Below, one piece after another: positions 1 to 8,101 of a stretch of DNA of 50,820 nucleotides; within the stretch, counting starts at the first letter, position 1, and each line of letters starts with the position of its first letter. The notes under the pieces were generated by a model. The model was not told the DNA's origin, searched no databases, and worked only from the letters and a program-made list of their open reading frames with translations. A program made the position numbers and the translations under genes. This DNA comes from Planctomycetota bacterium (GTDB lineage: Bacteria > Planctomycetota > Planctomycetia > Gemmatales > Gemmataceae): contig JAJPHU010000208.1 in assembly GCA_021325115.1 (NCBI GenBank), positions 1 to 50,820 of the forward strand, given 5' to 3'.

Positions 1-62
1 AAAACGGCGATCCAGGCCAGTGTGTTTAGCCAAAAATCTCCGATTTCGGCGATCCAGTCCAT
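1..62 (-). CDS. Partial CDS, N-terminus of unknown protein (runs off left edge)
   Basis: A frame opens at the ATG at 62 and runs off the left edge; only about 20 residues are visible. It begins MDWIAEIGDFWLNTLAWIAV, which is hydrophobic and rich in Trp, so a membrane protein is likely. The start is well supported: a strong ribosome binding site (GGAGG) lies 8 bases upstream. It is the last visible gene of a minus-strand run (GT9, triple kinase, GT4, this gene), 76 bases after the GT4 stop, so a role in the same envelope pathway is inferred. The family cannot be told from 20 residues. Confidence 0.6.
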   Translation of the reverse strand, partial: MDWIAEIGDFWLNTLAWIAV

Positions 63-138
63 GTGTAAATCCTCCGGCGGCGGGGCGCGCGAACGCGCCG
101 GTAGATCCTACCGGGACGTCCACACACCTCGCTCGCCG

Positions 139-1305
139 TTACGCAGCGTGTTTGCGAGCAGCAGCCTCGGCAAACACGGCCAGCATTTGCCGATAATGCT
201 GCTCGAAGGTCCATTGCGCCGCTGTGCGCCGCGCTGCCTGAGCACAGGCAGCACGGCGCGCGGGATCGAGCAGTTGCTTGATCGCTCCGGCCAGCTGCTC
301 GAGATTGTGGGGATCGTCGATCACGAAACCCTCGCGCGGCGGGTGCATGACCTCAGCAGCGCCGTTGTAGCGCGTGGTGATGACCGGCAAACCACAGGCC
401 AGCGCCTCCAGCACGACCAAAGAACACGGATCGTAGAAAGTCGGATGCACGAAGAAGTCGGCGGCAAAATAGCAGTTGCGCATGTCGGAGCAGTAGCCGA
501 TGAAGCGAACGCGTTCGGCGACGTTCAGCCGCCGCGCCAGCCGCTCGAAGGCGGCCGTATCCGGGCTGCCGGCCACCACGAGACGAAACGGCGACTCCGC
601 CGGCAGCAGGGCCACGGCGCGAAGCAAAGGCTCCAGCCCCTTCAAGCGATAATTCATGCCGGCAAACAGGGCAACTGTGTGCTCAGGCGCCAAATCCCAC
701 TGCTGTCGCCATTCCAAACGGCGGCGCGGCCGGTCCCGCTCATCAAAGCGATCGAGAGCAATGGCAATGCGGACCATGCGCAAATTAGCCAAATCGAGAT
801 GGTAATACTCCTCAAAGTGACGGCAAACCATCTCGCTGATGGCGACGACGAGCAGCCGTTGGCGTCGGTATTGATAGCGGTCCAGAACCGAATACGAACA
901 ATGCGATGGGTCAAGCAGCCGTAGCCAACCGGCCAAACGGCGCACCAGTGGGCGGCGATATTTCAGGAGATTGTGCGCCACCGTGGCGGCATACAGGCCG
1001 CCCTGCGGATAGAGCACGTCCAAACCGGGGAGTTTATCGAAGCCGACTGTAACCTGGTGATTTGCGGAAGCCAGAGCACGGCGACAGGCAGCAGCGAAGA
1101 CCCAGGGGCGGAGAAAACGCGGCACACGCGGGACATGGATGCGATGGAAAGTCAGCGCCGCCGGCAGGGCGGATGGGTCCCAGCGCCGCGCATACAGGTG
1201 AACGTCATGGCCGTCCGCTGTCAAGCGCCGCGCCAGGTCGGCGATGTACGTTTCGCAGCCGCCGCGACTGGGTAACACACTGTCATGACAGAATGCCAGA
1301 TTCAT
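139..1305 (-). CDS. Glycosyltransferase family 4, WaaG/RfaG-like
   Basis: 388 residues with the GT-B fold layout of GT4 enzymes. The N-terminus (MNLAFCHDSVLPSRGGCETY) carries the acceptor-side glycine loop, and the C-terminal half has the donor-site motif EALACGLPVITTRYNG followed by AAEVM. It probably adds a sugar from a nucleotide donor to the lipopolysaccharide core on the inner face of the inner membrane. That role is inferred from the neighbours: it follows the triple-kinase gene by 35 bases and a WaaF-like gene lies further upstream. The ATG at 1305 has AGGAG 8 bases upstream. The acceptor and sugar cannot be read from sequence; a general GT4 hexosyltransferase is the safe call. Confidence 0.85.
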   Translation of the reverse strand: MNLAFCHDSVLPSRGGCETYIADLARRLTADGHDVHLYARRWDPSALPAALTFHRIHVPRVPRFLRPWVFAAACRRALASANHQVTVGFDKLPGLDVLYPQGGLYAATVAHNLLKYRRPLVRRLAGWLRLLDPSHCSYSVLDRYQYRRQRLLVVAISEMVCRHFEEYYHLDLANLRMVRIAIALDRFDERDRPRRRLEWRQQWDLAPEHTVALFAGMNYRLKGLEPLLRAVALLPAESPFRLVVAGSPDTAAFERLARRLNVAERVRFIGYCSDMRNCYFAADFFVHPTFYDPCSLVVLEALACGLPVITTRYNGAAEVMHPPREGFVIDDPHNLEQLAGAIKQLLDPARRAACAQAARRTAAQWTFEQHYRQMLAVFAEAAARKHAA

Positions 1306-1340
1306 CTCTGCGGCTCCTATCTCTAATGCGCGGCCTCAGG

Positions 1341-3905
1341 TCAAGAGCATTTTTCGGCGCGGGCGTTGTGGCGGCGATAGCGCCGCCAGCGATAGAGAAT
1401 GAACCAGCGCGTCCACGAACAGCGGGGCCGCACCGGTCCCGCACCGCGATAGGCTCGCCAGAACGCCAGACGATCGCGCATATCAATGCCCAGAATACCG
1501 GAAGAATAAAGGAGTTCAGCGAGATCTTTGGTCTGCCATATGCGCCATGTCCGTGGATGATGATTCAGCCGGTGCAGGTCGATCAGATGAAGTCGGCCAC
1601 GCCAGCCTTCGACCGGCACGCCGCGCGTATCATCGGCGGTGATGAAAAAGTGACACAAGTACAAATCTTTGTGGAAACAGTGGCGGTCGTGGAGCATGCG
1701 TGTCAGGCGGGCCATCTCGGCGGCCAGGCCGCGCTTCCACTGTCGAAACGATTGCGCGTCTTGGCGAAGAGCGGCGAGCGGAATCGCTTCCTGCAACGAC
1801 ACCATGCCGGCCAGTTCTTCAACAGCGAGGCAGCTGCGGAGTTTGCCCCAGGGGCCGATGTACTCGGCGACGGCAACCGTACGGGGGACAGGTAAGCCTT
1901 GCCGCCGCGCCCATTCCAGGTGCTGCCATTCCCGCCAGGCCGGCGACCAATGCCGCTGCGGCCACAAAGTCGCCAGCCAACCTCGCCACCGCGGCAGTTG
2001 ATAATGCCGCTTCAAATACACTGACAAGCGCCGCGTCCGTTCCTCGGCCGGACCTGGGAGGACCCAACGGCCAGTCGAGCGCCCCTGCTTGGCGTGGAAG
2101 CGATCCGTGACGGTCGCGTCCATAATGCGCTCGGCCCAGTCGGCCCCAGCGAAACGCGGCCAATCTGGATGCTGACGCCAGCGGCGAACCCCCAACAGCA
2201 AACGCCGCCAGAACGAATCGCGCCTGCCTTGGGGAGCAGACGGCCGGCGTAAGCTGGCTGGTAAGGATACCATCAGCCGGTTGGACGGTCCCACCGGCCG
2301 GCTTGCGCCGGCCGTTCGCCGTTCGCCTTTTGTTTGAAGATAGCCAGCACGGAAGCGGCTCAGATCGCTGCGACTGCAACCGGCCTGACGGAGCACTTGC
2401 TGCATCCGTCGCAGATCGCGGCCCGCTCGCCGCAGCTGGTGACGTCTTTGTGGTTTTAAGCCATCTACATTGTCGATAATTACATCCAATCGTCCGTCCG
2501 TCTGACACACGGCCAGTCCGCAGCCGGCGGCTCCAAAACCGAGATAGCAGCTGGCTTCGTGCAAACGCCGAAGCAACGCTCCTGTCTGGCGTAGTACGGA
2601 CCAGCGCCGCTTCGACTCCGCCGGTCTGGTTCGACGGCGTGTCCGATAGGCCAACCATGCCTCGAGACTGCACGTATCTGCGAGCGGCTCGGTAAGCAGG
2701 AAAGACACAACTCCTCCATCATTCGCGCGGTGTTGGCCCAGGGCGAGCACCTGCGGCGCGGCGATGCCGTGGCGCTGCAAACGCAGAAGCAGCGCCGCTT
2801 GTCGCTGTTCGGGCGAAACGGCGGTTCGCTGCCTTCGCTCGATCAAGAGGGTGCGAGCAGCGTCTGGCAAAGCGGGCCAGCGCCGTCGCAGCGAAGGTGC
2901 ATCCGTATTCTCCTCCCTGTGGAGTAGAAGATAATCCGGCACCTGTTCCCTGCAACGCTGTTGCAAAGCGGGCGTGACACACAATGCCTCGCCGGCCAGG
3001 CAAATCCAGGCTTGCGGCGGAGCTGGCGGCTGGCGCTTCTCACGGATGTGCCGCCGTCTTAGCAAGTGCCGCGCCTGTGCCTCAATTGTCTGTACAGCGG
3101 CCCGCCATGAAACGTCGAGAGGAGAGCTATTGCGCCAGTACGCGCGTAGAAAGAGCAGCCGTTCCTCTGCTGTGGCCAGAGCATCGTCCACGGTGGCATG
3201 CAGAGCGGCGAGGCCGCGGCAGCGCTCGCGCCAGGATAGCGCTTGCCGCAAACAAGCCCGCTGCCAATCGAGGAGGTGAATCGCGCCACTGCGGCTATCG
3301 AGGAGCAGATGATTGGCATAGAGATCGGGATGATGAAAACCGGCCGTATGCAGACGCGCCAGAGCAGCGCCCAGCCGGCGTGCGATGCGCTGCCGCCGTC
3401 GCGGCCGTTTTTCCGCAGCCAGGATGGCCCGCAGCTCCATGCCCGGCGCTTCGCGCACCAGCAGAAAAGCGCGGCCCCGACCATCCTCGCCCGCCGCCAA
3501 CCATTCCGGGCCGGGCAGACCCTCACGCTCCAAGGCTTGCAGCGTCCGAGCCTCACGCAACGAGCGCGACAACCAACCGAAGCCGGCCACGGCGTTGCTT
3601 ATACGAGTCCGCCAGGTGACACGATGTTCGCACTTCAGAAAAGCGCTCCATTGCTCGCCATTTGCTGGGAACGTGATGCGGGCTACATTCCGATCGGGAT
3701 GGCCGCTGACAATGTGCGGCGTCTGGCCAGGCAGAGCCAGGAAGTCGGCCGCCTCTCGGACGCCGAGTTGGCGAAAAAAGGACCGATAGCGGGGAGAAAT
3801 TTCGAGAAAACCCTTTCTGCCGCGCAGACGGCCACGGACCACCAGCCGCCACCCGAGCAGGCATGTCACTGCCAGCACAATCAGTGCAGATGGGATTAGG
3901 GTCAT
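1341..3905 (-). CDS. Three-module lipopolysaccharide-kinase-like (WaaP/InaA-type) protein
   Basis: 854 residues; ordinary WaaP/InaA kinases are about 250-300. A TM segment (about residues 5-22) precedes module 1 (about 65-270), which keeps a candidate ATP lysine (K91), the catalytic loop HHPDLYANH (191-199) and the metal-binding LLDW (D213). Module 2 (about 300-520) has the same outline but a decayed catalytic loop: LGFGAAGCG stands where the His-x-Asp loop should be, and only IIDNVDG (near 477) recalls the metal site. Module 3 (about 565-850) is intact: K632, HKDLYLCH (745-752), LIDLHR (D776). Module 3 is closely similar to the single kinase at 40025-40921. Likely role: phosphorylation of core heptose, with module 2 as a pseudokinase. 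It lies 35 bases upstream of the GT4 gene and 66 bases after the GT9 gene, apparently in one operon. Confidence 0.8.
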   Translation of the reverse strand: MTLIPSALIVLAVTCLLGWRLVVRGRLRGRKGFLEISPRYRSFFRQLGVREAADFLALPGQTPHIVSGHPDRNVARITFPANGEQWSAFLKCEHRVTWRTRISNAVAGFGWLSRSLREARTLQALEREGLPGPEWLAAGEDGRGRAFLLVREAPGMELRAILAAEKRPRRRQRIARRLGAALARLHTAGFHHPDLYANHLLLDSRSGAIHLLDWQRACLRQALSWRERCRGLAALHATVDDALATAEERLLFLRAYWRNSSPLDVSWRAAVQTIEAQARHLLRRRHIREKRQPPAPPQAWICLAGEALCVTPALQQRCREQVPDYLLLHREENTDAPSLRRRWPALPDAARTLLIERRQRTAVSPEQRQAALLLRLQRHGIAAPQVLALGQHRANDGGVVSFLLTEPLADTCSLEAWLAYRTRRRTRPAESKRRWSVLRQTGALLRRLHEASCYLGFGAAGCGLAVCQTDGRLDVIIDNVDGLKPQRRHQLRRAGRDLRRMQQVLRQAGCSRSDLSRFRAGYLQTKGERRTAGASRPVGPSNRLMVSLPASLRRPSAPQGRRDSFWRRLLLGVRRWRQHPDWPRFAGADWAERIMDATVTDRFHAKQGRSTGRWVLPGPAEERTRRLSVYLKRHYQLPRWRGWLATLWPQRHWSPAWREWQHLEWARRQGLPVPRTVAVAEYIGPWGKLRSCLAVEELAGMVSLQEAIPLAALRQDAQSFRQWKRGLAAEMARLTRMLHDRHCFHKDLYLCHFFITADDTRGVPVEGWRGRLHLIDLHRLNHHPRTWRIWQTKDLAELLYSSGILGIDMRDRLAFWRAYRGAGPVRPRCSWTRWFILYRWRRYRRHNARAEKCS
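2295..2319. repeat. Palindromic repeat inside the triple-kinase gene
   Basis: An 8-bp perfect inverted repeat (2295-2302 with 2307-2314, loop TTGC) followed by TTCGC. Bases 2307-2319 (GCCGGCCGTTCGC) are identical to one arm of the intergenic palindrome at 11212-11251. Translated, it falls near residues 530-540, in the linker between modules 2 and 3, and keeps the frame open. Confidence 0.55.
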
Positions 3906-3971
3906 GGGGCAAACTCTTCTCTTCCCTGCGGTACGATGGCCAACGGGGCGTGTAAATACCCTGCTCGCCCC

Positions 3972-5021
3972 TTAATGCAGCAATTCCTCAGCGGCGTCAT
4001 AGACTTCATCGGGCGTCAGTTGCAACATACAGCGATGATCCAGCGGACAGACGCGGAGTTGGCACGGCCCACATTCCACGCGCTTTTGCAGATGCACGGC
4101 ACGGGGATGATACGTCTCGGTCCATTCGATGTGCGTCGGCCCAAACAGGGTGACTACCGGGCGATCGAAAGCAGCTGCGAAATGGCGTGGTCCGCTATCA
4201 GTCGTCACCAGTAGATCGGCGCGGCGCACACATGCCTTGGTCAAACCGATCGACAGATGTGGACCATCCGGCACGGCGGGAGCGGTCAGATCCGCGAGCG
4301 CATGGACGTTCGGATGCTTCGCTTGCCGGGCAATATCGCGCGCCAGTTCGCGTTCGTTCGGTCCGCACAAAACAAGGATGCCACTGCCGCGTTCCACAGC
4401 GAGCCGGCGAGCCAGGTCCGCGAAGTACGCCGACGGCCAATGTTTGGCTGAGCCGAAAGCCGCGCCAGAATTAAGACATATAACCTCGGAGTAGTCTTCC
4501 AAATGCGCCCGCTCCCATACCTGGTCGGCAGCACGTTCGTCGGCACCGGTCGTGAACAACTCCATGAGGCGGCTCGGCCGCGGGCAGCCGGCCCGCTCGA
4601 CGAGCAGATTGTAGGCATCGAGGACGGGGCTGGGTTGGCGTTGGCCGAATTCGTCACGCACCGGCTGCAACACATCGGTCAAGAGCAACGAGCGGCAATA
4701 ACGTGCGTAGCCGATGCGTCGTCGGCAACCGCCCAGCCAGGCCGTCCATGCCGAGCGAAACGTGTTGGAGAACAAGACAACCAAATCGATGCGCCGCCGG
4801 CGCAGTTGCCAGGCCACTGCCAGCACACCCTGCGACCACGGGCCGCCGTTGAAAAAGACAAGGTCATCAAACCAGTCACCGCCTGCGAACACCTCGGCGA
4901 CATACGGCTTCATAACGCCGATCAGCCGAGACTCCGCGTAATGGCTACGCAACGCTCGCAGCGCCGGCGTCACCATCACGGCGTCTCCAATCCAGTTGGG
5001 CAAGAAAACCGCGATATTCAT
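3972..5021 (-). CDS. waaF: Glycosyltransferase family 9, lipopolysaccharide heptosyltransferase II-like
   Basis: 349 residues from the ATG at 5021. The N-terminus NIAVFLPNWIGDAVMVTPAL is the typical GT9 opening, and VTTDSGPRHFAAAF plus VTLFGPTHIEWTETY form the ADP-heptose site. The C-terminal ECGPCQLRVCPLDHRCM matches the Cys/His block of WaaF-type enzymes. It should transfer L-glycero-D-manno-heptose from ADP-heptose to the inner core. An in-frame TTG at 5054 would add 11 residues but lies in a palindromic repeat, so the ATG is preferred although its ribosome binding site is weak. First gene of a minus-strand run with the kinase and GT4. WaaF versus another GT9 heptosyltransferase cannot be settled by eye. 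Confidence 0.85.
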   Translation of the reverse strand: MNIAVFLPNWIGDAVMVTPALRALRSHYAESRLIGVMKPYVAEVFAGGDWFDDLVFFNGGPWSQGVLAVAWQLRRRRIDLVVLFSNTFRSAWTAWLGGCRRRIGYARYCRSLLLTDVLQPVRDEFGQRQPSPVLDAYNLLVERAGCPRPSRLMELFTTGADERAADQVWERAHLEDYSEVICLNSGAAFGSAKHWPSAYFADLARRLAVERGSGILVLCGPNERELARDIARQAKHPNVHALADLTAPAVPDGPHLSIGLTKACVRRADLLVTTDSGPRHFAAAFDRPVVTLFGPTHIEWTETYHPRAVHLQKRVECGPCQLRVCPLDHRCMLQLTPDEVYDAAEELLH

Positions 5022-5045
5022 GTCGAAACCGTTTTTCAGTTTCTT

Positions 5046-5068
5046 GTTTCCCAACTCTGTTTGGGAAC
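5046..5068. repeat. GTTCCCA-type palindromic repeat, copy A
   Basis: Inverted repeat GTTTCCCAA-CTCTG-TTTGGGAAC, about 25 bases upstream of the heptosyltransferase ATG, so it would form a hairpin in its leader. Related hairpins occur at 5144-5171, 29402-29438 and 42431-42456. Confidence 0.6.
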
Positions 5069-5143
5069 ACTATCCGCGAAACACCCTTTCGCCCCTGCCT
5101 CCCCCGCATGAGATGCCAGAAGCGAAACAGCGTTTCACGAAGC

Positions 5144-5171
5144 AGGTTCTCAAAATTCTGTTTGGGAACCT
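5144..5171. repeat. GTTCCCA-type palindromic repeat, copy B
   Basis: 11-bp arms (AGGTTCTCAAA with TTTGGGAACCT, one G-T pair) around ATTCTG, about 75 bases from copy A. It sits between the end of the DHS-like gene (5202) and the heptosyltransferase start (5021). The rest of this 180-base gap shows no gene. Confidence 0.6.
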
Positions 5172-5201
5172 GGACATATTCCGGTCAGACCGTTTTTCGG
5201 G

Positions 5202-6167
5202 TTATGCTGCATGTTCCAGCGTCAGCGGCGCCGGACGCCGCGCCGCGAGCTTGCCGGCCACGGCCGCGTGCAGAAGCGGCAACAGAATCTCATGATGGCC
5301 AGTCAGTTCGATGCCTTCATCTGCCGGGCGATGCAGCACGTTCACCGTGCTGCGATAGTGCGATTGCTTATCCACATTGACCGTCACCAGGCCGTCGAGA
5401 TTATGGCCGAAGTTACGGACCACGCTGATCGCCTTGAGGAACACTTCCGGCAGGACCACGGCACTGCCGAGATTCATCCACACGCCCTTGCTCATACCGG
5501 CGACGACGCTGCACAGCAGGCGGAAATCGATCATCGACGCTTCGCCCAAAGCCGCCCCGGAGACGTGCGGATGCATGTGTACGATATCGGTACCCAGGGC
5601 GACGTGGATGGTACAGGGAATGCCAGCCCGATAGGCGGCCAAGACGAGGCTGCTGTCGGCGTAGGGGCAGTGCTGTTGTTCCAGGTACCGGCCCAGGGCG
5701 GCGCCGAGTCCGAGGTCGTTCTCGGCGCCGGCGCGAGCAGCGACGGCGAAGGCGTCGGCAGGCTCGCGGGCCATGCCAAACTTGCCGGCGTGCAGACTGG
5801 CCGAGACGTCCTCGCTAGTCTTGCCGGCCAGCGCCAGCTCAAGATCGTGGATTGCCGCTGCGCCATTCAGAGCCACGGCCTTGACGATGCCCCGGTTAAT
5901 CCAGTCGATCAGATACGGAGCGCAGCCAGTTTTGATGACGTGGCCTCCCAGCGCCGCGACGACTGTTCGGCCGTCTTCGTAGGCGCGGCAGAGGTGATCG
6001 CGCACGCAGCGCAGCGAATTACTGGCCAATTGGCGCGGCAAGCTGTCGATCCAGTCGGCGACCGTGGTGTCGGCTGCCACTGGCTGGCCAAGATCCTCGT
6101 AAAAGACCTTTGAAGGGCGCGATTCAAGGTCATAGGTCTTCAAGCCATTCAGATCGAACGGTTTCAT
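5202..6167 (-). CDS. Deoxyhypusine synthase-like protein (bacterial, function unknown)
   Basis: 321 residues from the ATG at 6167, which has an AGAGAAG ribosome binding site; an upstream in-frame start at 6215 lies in a palindrome and is less likely. The block GGHVIKTGCAPYLIDWINRG, then VALNGAAAIHDLELALAGKTSEDV (shown in two parts), looks like the NAD-binding core of the deoxyhypusine synthase family. The C-terminal part (VTVNVDKQSHYRSTVNVLHR) does not show the SWGK lysine motif used by true deoxyhypusine synthases to bind butylamine. Bacteria lack eIF5A, so hypusine formation is not expected; a polyamine-related or other NAD-dependent reaction is possible. It lies between lpxK and the heptosyltransferase on the same strand. 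Confidence 0.55.
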   Translation of the reverse strand: MKPFDLNGLKTYDLESRPSKVFYEDLGQPVAADTTVADWIDSLPRQLASNSLRCVRDHLCRAYEDGRTVVAALGGHVIKTGCAPYLIDWINRGIVKAVALNGAAAIHDLELALAGKTSEDVSASLHAGKFGMAREPADAFAVAARAGAENDLGLGAALGRYLEQQHCPYADSSLVLAAYRAGIPCTIHVALGTDIVHMHPHVSGAALGEASMIDFRLLCSVVAGMSKGVWMNLGSAVVLPEVFLKAISVVRNFGHNLDGLVTVNVDKQSHYRSTVNVLHRPADEGIELTGHHEILLPLLHAAVAGKLAARRPAPLTLEHAA

Positions 6168-6201
6168 GATCTTCTCTGCTCTCGGGTTCAAGTTTCCTTT
6201 A

Positions 6202-6267
6202 CTCCGTTTAGCCACGAGCCGCAGGCGAGTGCTCCCGCGCTCGCCTGCGGCTCGTGGCTAAACGGAG
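6202..6267. repeat. Long perfect palindrome, 28-bp arms
   Basis: Bases 6202-6229 are the exact inverted complement of 6240-6267, with a 10-base loop. It covers the last codons of lpxK (stop at 6258) and the gap before the DHS-like gene. In RNA it would be a very stable hairpin without a T-run, so it is a repeat element or a processing/attenuation site rather than a standard terminator. Confidence 0.85.
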
Positions 6268-7475
6268 ATCGAGGAGGAAAGGACGGATCGCAAATATCCA
6301 TCCAGGGCGTCCTGGCCGGACTCGACGCACAGCCGAATCCGCAGCCACCACAACGGTCGGTCCCCCAGGCGGGACAGCCGCAGCTTCACCGCATCCTTTT
6401 GCGTGGTCACGACCAAGGTACCGCCGGGCAAACGACCGGCCCAGCGATGCAGTTCCTCAATGTCCGCACAGCCATAGGCATGATGATCAGGATAGACGCG
6501 GAAATCCAACAAGCGAGCGCCAAGGTTGAGCAACGAGCGGCGAAACGCTTCGGGATTGCCGATGCCGCCGAAGGCCGCCGTCGGACCCTCGCGGAGCAAC
6601 TCCAGCGATGCACGCATGCCGTCGCTGTTGCTTAACTCCACGGGGCGATGCGTTGTCTCCACAACGGGTTTGTGCGGGGCGATCCACTCCAGAGTCCGGC
6701 GCAGTCGTTCACACTGTTCGGCCGATGCTTGATCGCAGCGCGTCAGCATCAGGACATCGGCTCGCCGCAGGCTGTCCGGCGGCTCACGCAGCAATCCGCG
6801 TGGTAACAGGTAGCCATGCCCCCAAGGCGCCGTGGCATCGATCAACACCAGATCGACATCACGCGCCAGGCGGCGATGCTGAAAACCGTCATCGAGCACC
6901 AGCACTTCGCTTTTCCACTCTGCCAGGGCCGTCCGGGCCTGGGCAACACGATCCGCCCCTTGCAGATGCGGCACATCGGGCAAGTTTTCCTCTAACACCA
7001 GCGCTTCATCATTGCGGCCGCCCATACCGCCATAGCCGCGACTGAGGACGGCCACGCGGCGGCCCAAATTGCGATAAAAGCGAGCGACATACTCGACACA
7101 AGGTGTCTTGCCCGTGCCGCCGGCCGTCAGATTGCCGACGCTGATGACCGCCGCCGGCACCCGCTCGCTGTGCAGCCAGCCGCGCTGATAGGCGGTGTTC
7201 CGCAACCGCACCGCCAGCCCATACGGCACACTGGCGGCTCGCAGGCCGAACCGCTCCAGCGCCGGAACCAGGCCACGCGCTTCGCCGGAGAGCAGACGCA
7301 GATAGTGATGGCGTGGACCACCGCTCAAACGCCGGATCGAGGGAGGGACAACACAGCCTGGAACGCAGGAAGCAAGCAAGGGGATCCATCCCTCTGGAAA
7401 TTTCACGGCATGAGTCGAGGGACATGTCCTTACGTCCCTCCTTCCCACCGGCGAGCGCTGTCGAGGTGCGAGCAT
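6258..7475 (-). CDS. lpxK: Tetraacyldisaccharide 4'-kinase
   Basis: LpxK phosphorylates the 4' position of the lipid A disaccharide at the inner face of the inner membrane. The Walker A loop SVGNLTAGGTGKTP is followed by VAVLSRGYGG and LVLDDGFQHRRLARDVDLV, the classic LpxK signatures; the C-terminal VVTTQKDAVKLRL is also typical. The frame from the ATG at 7475 gives 405 residues against a usual 330-360, and the first 45 look non-homologous. A TTG near 7328 (before SGGPRHHYLRLLSGEARG) may be the true start, so the N-terminus is uncertain. A promoter fits just upstream (7505-7534). The 3' end is overlapped by the 6202-6267 palindrome. Its presence shows the organism makes lipid A. Confidence 0.92.
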   Translation of the reverse strand: MLAPRQRSPVGRRDVRTCPSTHAVKFPEGWIPLLASCVPGCVVPPSIRRLSGGPRHHYLRLLSGEARGLVPALERFGLRAASVPYGLAVRLRNTAYQRGWLHSERVPAAVISVGNLTAGGTGKTPCVEYVARFYRNLGRRVAVLSRGYGGMGGRNDEALVLEENLPDVPHLQGADRVAQARTALAEWKSEVLVLDDGFQHRRLARDVDLVLIDATAPWGHGYLLPRGLLREPPDSLRRADVLMLTRCDQASAEQCERLRRTLEWIAPHKPVVETTHRPVELSNSDGMRASLELLREGPTAAFGGIGNPEAFRRSLLNLGARLLDFRVYPDHHAYGCADIEELHRWAGRLPGGTLVVTTQKDAVKLRLSRLGDRPLWWLRIRLCVESGQDALDGYLRSVLSSSISV

Positions 7476-7504
7476 CCTTGGGTGCAGCCCGCCGAGCGAT
7501 CGGT

Positions 7505-7534
7505 GTTATAATCGGACTGTCTCCGCAGTGTCAA
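7505..7534 (-). promoter_or_regulatory. Sigma-70-type promoter for lpxK
   Basis: On the minus strand TTGACA (7534-7529) is followed after 18 bases by TATAAC (7510-7505). Transcription would start near 7498, about 23 bases before the ATG at 7475. Confidence 0.6.
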
Positions 7535-7711
7535 CCGCGATCGGAGCCGCGTAGCAGAATAGGATGTCTCTCTTGATTTGGGCGTGGAGGAGGGCTTACG
7601 TGCGAGCGGTCTTTTCCCTCCCCCACTAGGAGGGAATGAGAAAGCCTGCCTGGGACGCTAACGCAACCTCGCTCGCCAAAATCGAGAGGGGCACCCGTTG
7701 GGACGACCTCG

Positions 7712-7740
7712 TTGACGCCTGGATGTTTTGTCGCTATGGT
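7712..7740 (+). promoter_or_regulatory. Candidate promoter for rpsR
   Basis: TTGACG (7712-7717), a 17-base spacer, then TATGGT (7735-7740), placing a start near 7747 and leaving a leader of about 50 bases. Upstream, 7614-7636 holds a small hairpin (TTCCCTCC with GGAGGGAA). Nothing else is seen in the 7541-7797 gap. Confidence 0.45.
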
Positions 7741-7797
7741 AATACTTCCATCTATGGGAACAGGTATTTCTACCGACAGATGAGGACATAAACGAAC

Positions 7798-8040
7798 ATG
7801 GTTCGCAAGAAACTCGGACGGGGCAGGAAGAATCGCTGCCGGTTCTGTACCAAAGAAGGATGTCCACGGCCAGCCTTTGTGGACTATAAAGACGTTCAGA
7901 CTCTTAAAAAGCTCTGCACCACCCAAGGCAAGCTGTTCAGCCGCAAGCGCAGCGGTAACTGCGCCGCTTTCCAGCGCGCCGTCAAAGACGCCATCAAGCG
8001 AGCACGCTTCATGGCGCTGATGCCCTACGTCGGCGAGTGA
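7798..8040 (+). CDS. rpsR: 30S ribosomal protein S18
   Basis: 80 residues, the normal S18 length. The core VDYKDVQTLKKL, GKLFSRKRSGNC and AIKRARFMALMPY is diagnostic. S18 binds 16S rRNA in the platform of the small subunit with S6. It has cysteines at 14, 17, 22, 40 and 55: CRFC followed by EGC, and SGNCAAFQR where many S18 proteins have a His three residues after the Cys, so the zinc site may use C22 instead (inference). The gene stands alone, not in the usual rpsF-rpsR-rplI group. A GAGGA ribosome binding site lies about 12 bases before the ATG. A 26-bp-arm hairpin follows directly. Confidence 0.95.
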   Translation: MVRKKLGRGRKNRCRFCTKEGCPRPAFVDYKDVQTLKKLCTTQGKLFSRKRSGNCAAFQRAVKDAIKRARFMALMPYVGE

Positions 8041-8042
8041 TC

Positions 8043-8097
8043 TCACCAGTTCGCTGGGCCGGCAAGAGATGCTCTTGCCGGCCCAGCGAACTGGTGA
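8043..8097. terminator. Long perfect hairpin between convergent genes
   Basis: Bases 8043-8068 are the exact inverted complement of 8072-8097, with a 3-base loop. It starts 2 bases after the rpsR stop and ends 4 bases before the stop of the ClC gene on the other strand. It lacks a clear T-run; a two-way transcription barrier or mRNA 3'-end stabiliser is inferred. Confidence 0.65.
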
Positions 8098-8101
8098 ACA
8101 T

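Noticed and set aside
1341-3905. Triple kinase as an assembly or frameshift fusion of separate genes.
   Set aside because: The frame is open without internal stops over 854 codons, modules are joined by long linkers, and a clean two-module relative exists at 44233-45954.
5022-5054. TTG at 5054 as the heptosyltransferase start.
   Set aside because: It lies in a palindromic repeat, and the ATG at 5021 opens directly with the conserved GT9 N-terminus.
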